Shown piece after piece: positions 45,061-55,805 of a DNA stretch of 64,000 nt. A program made the position numbers and the translations under genes. The notes under the pieces are model-generated. The model was not told where the DNA came from, ran no database searches, and saw nothing but the letters and a program-made list of their open reading frames with translations. The first letter of the stretch is position 1, and each line of letters starts with the position of its first letter. The stretch is from Pseudisothecium myosuroides (lineage: Eukaryota; Streptophyta; Bryopsida; Hypnales; Lembophyllaceae): positions 2,914,001-2,978,000 of the forward strand of contig OX637293.1 of NCBI GenBank assembly GCA_951799445.1, read 5' to 3'.

Positions 45061-48000
45061 ATGAAGGTTGCAGTGGCGCGGTCGTCGATGGGGGAGCAGC
45101 AATTGCAAGAGATGGAGCCCGAGATGGAGCCCGAGGTGGTGTCCGAGATGGAGCCATGCAGGAAGCTGCTTCGTTCGGCCCACGACGACGACGTCAACGA
45201 CAAACCATTGCAAGACCCAATTGCCCTTCCGTTGAAGCAGCGGTTCAACAGGATTTGCGTCTTCTGTGGGAGCAGTCGCGGCAAGAAAGGGATCTTCAGC
45301 GACGTCGCCTTCGACCTGGGCCAAGAATTGGTCAGTATGTGCATTCCATTCCACAATGAATCCGAAGCTCGCTCGTAAGAAAATTGTAAAAGACGACGTT
45401 GGAATTAATGGAATCAATGCGGGTCGGGAGCTTCTACTTAATCACGAACGTTACTTATGTTGCGGGTTTGTTTTCTTGCAATTGCGTGTACTCGCTCTTA
45501 ATTAAATGAGCGCGTGCGGCTCACAGACTGCAGTGGAATGAATGGAATCAGTGATTGATTGCTATATATCGATCATGACTCATGAGTCGTGGACTGTGAG
45601 GTTGGTTTGTTCATGAATGATCTCAGTAATGGAATGCGAATCTAAAGGAACTTACTCGTGATTGTCTGGAAGGCTGAAACTCGGATACTTTAACCCTTTT
45701 AGGTTTGGCAAGTCCAATTTCGGACGTGACATGGTGTTTTTTTGGTGTATTTGACATAACAGGTGGTACATGAATTGAGGTGTGCGGTACAGCAGTAGTA
45801 GCAAAAGTTTGTACAGTACAGTATTCATGCTGTCTGAGCCTTTAAGAGTCACCCATGCGAGGTGTGATATACTGTATTGTCAGTGTAGGTTTTCTGACAG
45901 TGTTCCCTACTGGTGGCTTATTGATCAAGTACCCCCGACATCTCGATTTAAAGCACGCACTGACGCTTTAATATTGGGGGAGACGTACACAAGGCTGGCG
46001 AGTACCGTATTTGAAGTCTCTACGTGTCATTCGTGTCTTCAGGAGGAGTCTTAATAGGTCATACGTGCCGATGAGTTTCTTCTGTCAGGAGTTGGAATAT
46101 TTCTTGCTTGAATGGAAGTTAAGTTAGGTTAAACTTGAAATCATGAAATAGACAGGTTTGGATTGATTAGGAATCCTGGCTTGTGTGAGGCTGTGAGCTT
46201 GAATTGGTTTTGGGGGATGCAGGTGAGCAGGGGAATTGATTTGGTGTACGGTGGAGGCGGAAATGGACTCATGGGCCAAGTAGCGCAAACGGTGCACGAT
46301 GGAGGGGGGCATGTTGTAGGGTATGATTTATGCCCCAAGGAATTCCTTTAATTTTTCACACTTTTTATATTATTTGTTACGCTGATTCAGGTTTGGAGAG
46401 AATCTCAATTAAATTGGGAACTATCCTATTGCTAGAAACGGGTTTTGCCTGTGATAATTTGGAGGAATTTCTTGTATTCCATTTTCCTCTGATTTCGCAA
46501 ATTTCAGGCTTTTCTTAGATCAATCTGTGTAAGAAATCGGTGGGGGTTCCTACGCTGGATTGGGAATGCTTTGTTTGAGAATCTGACAGGTATGATGTCT
46601 GAATTGGTGAATATCCTTGGGTGGTTGGCAGTGTAATACCCAGGGCGTTGATTGGCCAAGAGGTCAGTTAATTTTCTTCTGAACTCTTCTTGCAAAACTT
46701 GTACACAGCACTCATGGGAATGCATTCATTAAAGATAACAGTTTTTGGACTGCCAAACATGAGCAGCGCTACTGTTACTACCTTCGATTTCAAGATTTTA
46801 GTTCTGAGGAACTGCCTAATTGAAACTTTGCCAAAGTTGTTGAAAACACTGCCTTTTGTTTGATGAATATTGTTCTTCAATTGTATTAATACAATTGATG
46901 CTAGATCGTTCTTTTTGGTGAAATATATATGCTAGAATCACTTCATTGAATTCTGCTTCAATCTCTACAAAACACAATCTTCCGTTACGACTAATGTAAC
47001 GAAATTGAGGTAAGTAATCTATACTTGCACAAAGATATAAGCAAGCATATGCCAAAACTCAAAAACTCAAAAGGAATAAACGCTTAAAATGTCTCCTTGT
47101 TGCAGATTTCCGGCCAAACAATCGGGAAGTTGGTGACTGTGAGTGACATGCATCAACGGAAAGCCGAAATGGCTCGTCAAGCTGACGCCTTTATTGCTCT
47201 CCCAGGTGCCCACCTCTCCTCTCGTTTTCAATCTCAAATTTTTCAAGAGTAGAGTTGATAGGAGAATTATAAGTCACCACTGCTCTAGAATGTTATGCAC
47301 GCATTTGTTTCTTAGAAATGAGTCTCAAGCACTCCGAAGTCCATATTCTGGATGACAAACAGAGTGCTTACGGGTGATGTTCTGACCAACCTAACTTCTC
47401 AATCATTTATCCGAAGTAATGCGTGAATCTATTATAAAACTTCATTTATAACCAGTTTGATGAAATTGAGGTATAAACATCAATCTTATTTTGTAACCAA
47501 TGTGATCAATTCGAGGTGCATAATGTATTGTATAAGCAAAAATATGGATTGCAAACATCCAGAATCCTTGTTTACATTTGGATATTGAAGGATTAATACA
47601 ACCAAGTCTTACAACTGCAGGCGGTTATGGAACACTAGAGGAGCTACTGGAGGTTATCACGTGGTCCCAACTTGGCATTCATGAAAAGCCAGTAAGTTTG
47701 TTTGTTCTGCCTTAGGTCTTTTTAAATTTCCATCCTTACTCTCAGACGTCCTGAATGAGCCACAAGGTCTCAAATCTGCGCAACAACAATGAATTCACAT
47801 ATTTGTGTTGAGAATTTGTACTAAACTGACAGTGGATGTTTTATGTTCAGGTGGGATTGCTCAACGTAGACGGTTACTACAACCCCCTTTTGGCTCTTTT
47901 TGACAAAGCTCTCGAGGAAGGATTTCTGAAGTTTCCAGCTCGGAGCATTGTGGTTTCCGCAGGGACTCCAAGTGAACTTCTTGATAAGTTGGAGGTATGC

Positions 48001-48388
48001 ATTTGGCTTAAACCTATTGGTTATGACACGATTAATTTGTCAGTTTTGTTGATTAATTGGCACAAATCTGGAGCCAGATATTGCATCTACACAAAGCTCT
48101 AAAAACTAGAACAGTTATAGATTAACATTTCAGGCCGCACATCTTGAAACGTGTACAAAGCACACCCCACCAATTTACAGAAATTTATGTTATTAGTGCT
48201 CATCAGTTTCTTCGCACTGTGCCTCTGAGATTGTCTCTCTTTGATTGCAAGTCTTTACAGTTTCATTAATATTGATTGATATGCAGGCATACACACCAAT
48301 CCAGGATCCGAGGGTTCCAAAGCTTCGCTGGGAAGATGCTGAGCGCCTTGTGTATGGGCCTGCTGTTTCGAATACAGCAGCACAATGA
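45061..48388 (+). CDS. LOG: LOG-type cytokinin riboside 5'-monophosphate phosphoribohydrolase, 7 exons
   Basis: Exons: 45061-45330, 46223-46320, 46632-46662, 47106-47205, 47621-47691, 47851-47994, 48287-48388. All introns are GT-AG and phases agree; 271 aa. LOG enzymes cleave cytokinin nucleotides directly to active free bases plus ribose 5-phosphate, usually in the cytosol. The core starts at residue 61 ([12 protein letters not shown]) and carries GGGGNGLMG (100-108), [11 protein letters not shown] and PGGYGTLEE (166-174), the nucleotide-binding and catalytic signature, followed by [11 protein letters not shown]. The family is usually about 210-240 aa. The excess is a ~60-residue N-terminal leader with EMEP/EPE repeats and an HDDDVND patch, not typical of LOG. 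Translation could start at Met10 (45088), but the acidic leader would remain. All catalytic motifs are intact, so it should be functional. Confidence 0.93.
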
Positions 48389-49545
48389 CAGAATCATATG
48401 GTGCATTTTTTTGAATATTAATTTCTTACAGGATGATTTTTTTTAAGAAAACCTTCCAAAGAGGTGAACAGTAGCGTTGTGTGTGTGCTCATCAACATGT
48501 TATACTGCTGATGAAGAAGCAGCAGCAGCAAACTTTGTGAATTTTGTGCCTCCTGAAATGAAATCTTTCGAAAAGGGCATACATTGCATTTGTAAGCAGG
48601 CTTTAATTGAATGTATGTAGTAGTCCGGGAAGCTCCAGATTTTTAGTAAGTTCCATATGACAGAGCATCTTGACTGTACTGTCCATAACAACACTCATGA
48701 ATATTGATTTTGTAAAAAAACTGCAGCAAGGGTTATTTGGAAAGTGTTGGAGTTCAGCATCTGATGAGCGTGCCCTGGTCTCATCTTAATACACAATTTT
48801 GCTTTCATATATCTTCAGTATTGGTGAACATCATATGAATGATAGCCTGATGGACTGTTGGATTAGTTTTTTCCTTGGGATGGACTTGTGTGTGGCAAGC
48901 TCATGAACAGTTCTGTTGAAGTTCATGATTTTTTATTTTTTTGATTGCTTACAAGACATTCAGCAGCCGCATTCAGAGGGTGCGTTCCGTTACATGTTTT
49001 CATTCACAACTGGAACATATGCAGGTGTTGTACTGGAATCAACATCAATTTCCGTAAAACTGGTAGATTTCATGACTTTGGCACATGATAGGTGGCCTGA
49101 AAGCTATACCTTGCCTAGTTGTTAGATCTGTGTGCAGATGAATGTCACCTGATTTGCCTTGTTTCTTGATGTTGGCTGAAATTAATCATATTTGTAAAAA
49201 AAGTGCCACATGTCAGTTTGTGAATGGTGTGAGGTGACGTGGACCCTAAGAATCTGATGTGGAAATTTAGTTTTGGCACTTGAGGGCCAAATCAGACCTT
49301 CACGTATGGTACTCATTCAAGGGTTATTAACAAAGAGGACATAATTTGCATTACTTTTAAAATTTAAACATGTGTAGGTGTGATTTTTGGTAGATTTGGA
49401 GCCAAACCTCTTGGGATCTAATTTCTTTATCCAATTTCAAAGTGGGATGTTGCAGATCAATATAAATGATGATGATAGACAATCCCATTTTCATTCAAAG
49501 GTCAGCGGGAAGGTTAGCCGTCATACACATTTAGGCAAGTTATAC
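48389..49545 (+). other. 3' flank of LOG
   Basis: Probably includes the 3' UTR; the polyadenylation site is not clear. No further gene was recognised. Confidence 0.4.
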
Positions 49546-49549
49546 TTAA

Positions 49550-50472
49550 CCCCTAAAGGCCCAGAGTCCCCTCGGGGGACACTTGGGATTTCGGGCAGGC
49601 TCTTGCGACCTGAAATTTCGACCTGATTTTTTGAAACTTTTTTAGAAGATAGTAAATCACATTAGCTTTCCAAAAATATAATTTTTTTTTCAATCGGTGC
49701 CCGGGAAAAAACGTTATGCCGCCTGAAGTAAAAAAAGCAGTTCGCCGGGCAGAAAAAAAAAACTTTAAAAAATTGAATTTTTTTTTTTGATTTTTTTTTC
49801 TCAAAGATCATGTTTTTGTCTATATTTTAAGCTTTGATTCATTCTATTTGGACTTAGAATGAAAAAGTTATGGGCAATCTTGTTTTTTGGGCAATCTAAG
49901 CGTCTTCTTCAAAAAACAACTTATAAAATTCATTTTTGATTGCAATTTTCAATTTTTTTCAATTTTTTTTTTTTGAAAAGGTTAAGTTTGTTTGCAAGAA
50001 CAATCCCACCGTTGGGATTATGATTTTTTAATTCCATCTAAGAGCTATTGAAGATTTAGTGTTTTGTTCAATTTTGGACCTACTTCTACTTAACAATTCT
50101 TTTATATGTGAAAATCAAGTTTTGACATTCTGAATTTTTTTTCCCCAACTCTCAACTCAAATTTTCAACATAAAAAATTTTAACTTTATGGTGTGTAGTG
50201 CAAAAAAAATCCACAAATGGCCGTCAAAGTCATCTGAAATTGCAATCCAGAGTTCAAAAAAACTTCTTTTTCCAACTTCAAACACTAATATCTTCCAATC
50301 CGTACGGTCAAACTTCATGAAAATTTTACCACATGATTTGAGACAAGTGAAGTACAAGATCCTACGGTTAGATTCTGAAAAAAAGGTTTTTTTTTGGTTT
50401 AGGGAGTGATTGCAGTAGAAATGGCAGTTTTCAGTGGTTTTGGAGCCAGAAAATGCCTTGGGCCTTTAGGGG
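49550..50472 (+). mobile_element. TTAA-1a element, copy B (923 bp)
   Basis: TTAA at 49546-49549 and 50473-50476. The ends are CCCCTAAAGGCCCAGAGTCC and ...GCCTTGGGCCTTTAGGGG (15-bp TIR). Subterminal CCCTCGGGGGACA is shared with copy C. The 3' region has ATATCTTCCAATCCGTACGG, ACAAGATCCTACGGTTAGAT and GAAATGGCAGTTTTCAGTG. Non-coding. Confidence 0.85.
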
Positions 50473-50656
50473 TTAAGTCTTTGCTTATAAGTTCAAACAA
50501 GTGAACTTATGAATAGATGAGGTGTTGAAAACAAGTGTCAATCTAGAAGATGGGATTAGATCCTTAGCTTACTTTTTTGTTACAAAAGTTGCCCAAAAAA
50601 TCTAGGTGAAGGTGTTCATAACAAGGGTCAGTGTAGGAAGTGGAATTAGGTTCCTA

Positions 50657-50742
50657 CTCCCTTTTTTTCAAAATAATACCAATGTTTCCTTAGTAAAAGA
50701 CAAATGAAAGGAAACACCGGTGTTATTTTAAAACAAAGGAAG
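50657..50742. mobile_element. Stowaway MITE (86 bp), full hairpin
   Basis: CTCCCTTTTTTTCAAAATAA pairs with the complemented right end CTTCCTTTGTTTTAAAATAA and on through ATGTTTCCTT. TA flanks lie at 50655-50656 and 50743-50744. The whole element folds as a hairpin. Confidence 0.75.
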
Positions 50743-50781
50743 TATCAATTTTAGTATCCTACTCTTCAGTTAATTTATTAA

Positions 50782-51406
50782 CTCCTAAATGCCCAAGGTC
50801 TTTTTGAGCTTCTTTGAATTTGCTCTAAATTTAACAAAAAGAAAGCATTTTGATAAGTTTTATCAATTTAAAAAAAATTATAACAATTCATGTTCAAACT
50901 AGACATGTTTGAGATTATATGGAAAAAGAAAATACAACAATATCATTTAATGGATTGAAAGATTATAATGTTTGATGATGAAGGTCTTAAAACTGTGAAA
51001 ATGATTGGAAGTCTTTCAATCCTCTTTTCACTTGTCAAATATAAAAAAATGGTGAAAAAAATACAAGGTAACTAAAGGGCATAATATGCATAATTCTAGC
51101 TTCTCAAAATCTACTCTACAATTTTTTTAAGTGAATTTCTAATGCAATTTTTTCTCCAAGATCTAGTCTATTTTCAAGAGCCCCTCCACACTAGAGAATC
51201 AAGATTTGCAATGGACACCCTTGCACAAAATCTTGAATAGAAAAATTGTAATCATTAATTTTCAAAATCAAATTTTTGATGCTAAAATTAGACTTCAAAA
51301 AGAATTATTCAAAAATATAAAATATTAGAAATAGTAACTTGGTTAGGTTTTATTTAACTTCAAAATATTGTCAACACCAAAATTTGATGCCTTAAGCATT
51401 TAGGGG
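50782..51406 (+). mobile_element. TTAA-1c element, copy H (625 bp)
   Basis: TTAA at 50778-50781 and 51407-51410. The ends are CTCCTAAATGCCCAAGG and, complemented, CCCCTAAATGCTTAAGG. Homologous to copies at about 17130-17461 (reverse) and 37618-38410. Non-coding. Confidence 0.8.
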
Positions 51407-51410
51407 TTAA

Positions 51411-52790
51411 AGTTACAAGAAACTTAAATGCAAAGCAAATGCAACAATAGCCTTGGATTTCTCAAAACCTTCAACAACTGAAAATCAATCACACAACATT
51501 TAATGTAAAAACACCAAAAAACATCAAAATAAACAATTCAATACAGATGAAGACACCTTTTACTAGGAAAAAAGACATTTTTGTAGTATTAACGATTGAA
51601 AATTATGAATTAAAAAATATATATATAATTTTTGGATAAGAGATGTAATTATTATGATTTATTTTTGACAAAAATAAAGGGTTACCTTTTCTGTAAGAAA
51701 AAAAATTCAAGTATCTAGCTACAAGCAGTCTGGGAGGGCTAGCCCACAAGGGTTAGAATACAAAAAAAATCTGCAACAAAAGCGTCCGCCTAGAGGGCAG
51801 GGAGAATCCTACCATGGCACAGAAAAGCTCAATTATTATAAATCATCAGAGTGGAACTCTTTAGGCCAGTGAAACCATCATCATATAGCTTGGTCACAAT
51901 ACCAAAATCTAGAGAAACAATAGGCAACTATTTGCAATTAAGTATAGGAGCGGTTTCATTGCACTTTGTAAGACACTTTCAATAGAAGTCTACTTGTTAG
52001 GAACATGGACGGTTTTGGGTGTTAATTTTCACCTTATAACTAGACCTTTATCTTTCCACTAGGGTGCATGATGCTTTGTCTAAAAATCTGAGAGCATTAC
52101 ACTTGGGGCTTTTTGTGCAAGCAACTCAAATCATAAAGTGTAGTGTCACAATTTCATCTATCACAATTTTTCTCTTTTTTCATCCAAACAATTTTCCATT
52201 CATCCATTCTTGCTAAACCCTAATGTACTTTGTAATTAGATGATGCAATGGGACTGTTGTTGCAAAAGTTGCAACAGTTATTCTCTAGTAGTTTGGACTT
52301 TGGAGCATAGCATTATACAGTCCATCTGACACACTTTGAAAGTTGGGTCAATTGAAAGATCTTGTTGTGATTCTCTACACCATCCTGTTTTCCCCATTTT
52401 CCCCCACAAATCCAGGGTGTCTCTCATTCAGAGTTTGACATTTGAATTCCATACTGCACATTTAGATCATTACAAGCGTGAAGAAGTTGTTGCATTAATA
52501 AAGGCATTACCATAACATCACAAAGCAAATGTCCTTCAGGTTTATGTTGAGAAAGATATTTTATTCATCACTAATATGAAAAAGACAATCAGCTAAGAAG
52601 GCCATTTATTTACAAATGACATCAAAAGCTTCTTCATTATAGATATGTCTATCACAAACTCATTGACTAACATGATGCCATCACACTGTCTTTTGCCAAT
52701 TTTTCCTCGTTTGTTAAATTTTGAGCATCATACAACTGTGAAACTATTTGAGACTGGCTTTACAAACTAGGGCAAGCCTTCTGCCTTGCT
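51411..52790. other. Intergenic AT-rich DNA
   Basis: No gene or repeat boundary was recognised. Confidence 0.4.
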
Positions 52791-52918
52791 GATTAATGTC
52801 GTGAATGTGATGTTTTGAATCCCTCAAAATGCCACAAAATTTCGCTGCCGAGCTGATTAATGTTGTGAATGTGATGTTTTTGAATCCCACAAAACGCCAC
52901 AAAATTTTGCTGCCAAGC
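52791..52918. repeat. Tandem duplication, 2 x ~64 bp
   Basis: The unit GATTAATGTCGTGAATGTGA... starts at 52791 and again at 52855 with a few substitutions (CTGCCGAGCTG versus CTGCCAAGCTG). Confidence 0.8.
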
Positions 52919-53039
52919 TGCTAACTTCGTTTGCATCTGTAACCCTAAAAGCTTATGTTTTTGAATTGAGGCTGGTGTTGGTTGATGAATGCTTCATGGT
53001 TATGCTCCCGGAAATCCTCGCAGTCAAAGATTGCGAACA

Positions 53040-53453
53040 ACAACTTGTCCAAATGATAACGGGTGTGTGTACAATCCTCCCATCAAGCGGAAGTGGATGG
53101 ATTGGTTCAACACTCCAGACATTGCTGAAGCAGTATGATGATGATGATGATGATGATTCTCATGACTTGGAAACAATTTGTCGCGAAAAGTCGTGCCTCT
53201 TTAGTCACCAAATCCAAAAAACGTCCTCCTCGTGGCCGCGGATGAGCAACAGGAGCCCTTTTCTTTGGCTCAAGCAATTCATGATGCACCTGGGAGTCAT
53301 GGAACCTCACGATTTAGGGTTGATGCAAGACAGATGTGAAGCTCTCTTACAATGTGGACAAAAATGTATCAAGAAAAACAGCGTACTCATCTCAAGATTC
53401 ATGGTGGATATCCAATGCTTGAAGTCTACGGAAAAAATAGGAAAAAGATGTAA
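53040..53453 (+). pseudogene. Decayed unidentified protein-coding fragment with frameshifts
   Basis: Four protein-like blocks lie in successive frames: 53040-53138 (NPPIKRKWMDWFNTPDIAEA), 53159-53245 (TWKQFVAKSRASLVTKSKKR), 53238-53339 (FSLAQAIHDAPGSHGTSRFR) and 53343-53453 (MWTKMYQEKQRTHLKIHGGY, stop TAA). A GAT repeat (about 53136-53157) separates the first two. A single frame (52966-53481) stays open for 171 codons across the region, but its peptide is less protein-like. I favour a gene or retrocopy fragment disrupted by frameshifts. The parent family is not recognised. An alternative is a real small gene in the long frame. Confidence 0.45.
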
Positions 53454-54251
53454 TAATTTGACATGTTTCCAAAATAAATAAATAAAACCCACTTAAACAA
53501 AGGAAGCTAATAAGGATTAACAGGATGGGAATGAGCATAGAAATATGTATTGAAGTACCAAATTGACTAATGCTGGCAGACAACCTAGTTTTTGTTTACA
53601 GTTGAAAATTGTGCAAAATGGAAAGCTCTCTTGCAGTAGCTCAATGTAACCAAGAACATCAATTGGATGCTTAGGCTCACAAGCCATGCTCGAAGCTTGA
53701 AAGAGCCGCAGTGGAAGACAAATTGAAGAGATAAGTTGAAGAAGAGACTGACTGCAGAGCATAATTATGGCTTGGAGGCTTCTCTTTGAACAGGTAGACT
53801 CAACCCTCTGGAATTGCACACACCTGATACCGGCAACTTCAAATTGTGGCGCTCACCCTTGAGGAAGAATGCTCACTTGTCGCGCTTTAGGTTTGAGGTT
53901 TTCATTGTGAACATCAAATTGAAACAATTGGATGGTATTTCTCCGGGATGAAAACATGACGGATTTCATGATGGAAGTCGTGACATTGTGTACCAGTGAT
54001 CTCAAAACTGGCTAAATTTCGCTCAATTTCTACTTTATTTTTTTTGCCCTCAGTGTAAATTCAAAAAAAGTCTTCCAAAAATGAACATTTGGCTAAAAAC
54101 ACTGAACCTGTTTTGTAATCATTGCTGTGTACTTAATATAATAGATATCCGACAAACAAATTTGCCATGTTGTGTGTATGCATGTGATTGGAATTTTTTG
54201 GAAAGTCAAGGTGCAAACAAATGTGACCAGAGACCATTTGTCTCCGAGTGA
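53454..54251. other. Intergenic sequence
   Basis: No gene or bounded repeat was recognised; it may include the decayed 3' part of the preceding pseudogene. Confidence 0.4.
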
Positions 54252-54488
54252 GTGCAAGTAGCTAGAGAGGGGCGAGTGAGTGTTATACAGGAAAATCCCA
54301 CAATTGGATCTCCATTTAGGATTGATGTTTGCTATATTTTAAGGTAGGGTGAGCTAATTTTAAGCAAATTTCCTTACGTCCATGATTGTGTGCAAATAGA
54401 GAGGGTTAAGTGTAATAGAAGAAAATCCAACAATTGGATCTCCATTAAGGAATCTTTGCTATATTTTTAAGGGTAGGATGAGTTACTT
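54252..54488 (+). repeat. Tandem duplication (~138 bp unit) that hosts copy C
   Basis: Unit 1 (54252-54389) and unit 2 (from 54390, resuming after copy C at 55426) share ACAATTGGATCTCCATT, TTGCTATATTTT and GGTAGG(G/A)TGAG. Unit 1 keeps an uninterrupted TTAA at 54360-54363; unit 2 is split there by the element at 54493-55425. Confidence 0.8.
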
Positions 54489-54492
54489 TTAA

Positions 54493-55425
54493 CCCCTAAA
54501 AGCCCGTTGTCCCTTCGGGGGACAAATGCGTTTTTGGGCAGGTACCTACGGGCTGAAATTGTGTTCTTATTTTTTGAAATTTTTTTTGGAGATAGAAAAA
54601 CTGATAAGCTTTGTGGGAATATAATTTTTTTCTCAATCGGTGCCTGGGAAAAAAAGTTATGACCAAATAAGCTCAAAACAGGGGATGGGGGGCAGCCCGG
54701 GCAGCAAAAAAAAAATGGACAAAAATTTGAATTTTTTTTAAAAATATTTTTTTTCTCATAGATTATATTTTTGTCTATCTAGAAAGCTTTGATTCATTTC
54801 ATTTGGATATGTTATGAGAAAGTTATGGACATTCTTGTTTTTCGGGTAGTTTGAGCATCTTCTTGAAAAAAATAACTTGTAGGATTCATTTCTGAATGCA
54901 ATTTTTCAAATTTTTCAATTTTTTTTTTGGCATGGTTTAGTTTACTTGCTAGAACAATCTCACCATTGGAATTAGTGCATTTTAATTCCATCTAAGAGAT
55001 ATTAATATTTTAGATTTTCCTTCTATCTCATACCTACTTCTACTTAACAATTTTTTTAAGGATGAAAATTAAGTTTTTTTGAGTTTCTTTTTTTTTCCTA
55101 GACTCTCAACTCAATTCTCCACTATAAAGATTTAAAGCTCAAAACGATGTAGTGCAAAAATTTTAAGTTAAAAATGTTTAAAGACAAAAAATCTGGTCCC
55201 GCAATGTGCTGAAAAACTTGTTTTTTCCACTTTAAACGCAGATATCTTGCAATCTGTGCGGTCAAAAATTCTGAATTTTTTTCCACACATTCTCATACTA
55301 GTTAGGTGTAAGATCCTACGGTTAGATGTGGAAAAAAAACAATTTTAATTTTTTTTTACTTTTTGCTATAGAAATGGCAGTTTTCAGTGTTTTTTGGCAG
55401 AAAAAAGACCTTGGGCCTTTAGGGG
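54493..55425 (+). mobile_element. TTAA-1a element, copy C (933 bp), with empty site nearby
   Basis: TTAA at 54489-54492 and TTGA (one change) at 55426-55429. The ends are CCCCTAAAAGCCCGTTGTCC and ...CTTGGGCCTTTAGGGG. The flanks rejoin as ...TTACTTTTAA/GCAAGTTTTCTTAC, matching unit 1 ...CTAATTTTAAGCAAATTTCC. This shows a 4-bp TTAA duplication. Non-coding. Confidence 0.88.
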
Positions 55426-55429
55426 TTGA

Positions 55430-55805
55430 GCAAGTTTTCTTACATTCTTGATTTGTAGAAGTGAGGTTTAATTTTGGATCACATAAAAAAAACTACAATT
55501 GAGCTTAGTTGAAGTCTAAGAATGAATATTGTATGCAAAACTATAAGGGTTCCATGTTCAAGTGATAGATTTCTAAACACGTGCCCTAATTTCAATGTCC
55601 TAATGATGAAGATTTTGCAATGATTACATATAATTATGATCCATTTTTATCAAGGCACAATTCTTAATAGACGCTTGGTTTTAGCTCATCCTACATTCTA
55701 GACTTCTTGGATAGAAAATGAAATTGAGCTCTTGTTATTAATCACTAGACTATAAAATTGTGGTACTCGTGGTGATGGATGTAGGGAAGTCACGTTGCTC
55801 GACAA
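55430..55805 (+). promoter_or_regulatory. Upstream region of the FTSH4-like gene with TATA box
   Basis: TATAAAA at 55751-55757 lies 49 bp before the ATG at 55806, so the leader would be short. A minimal ATG-TAG pair (55779-55784) and an ATG at 55775 lie between, but could be outside the transcript. The TTAA-1a copy C ends only about 380 bp upstream. Confidence 0.45.
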
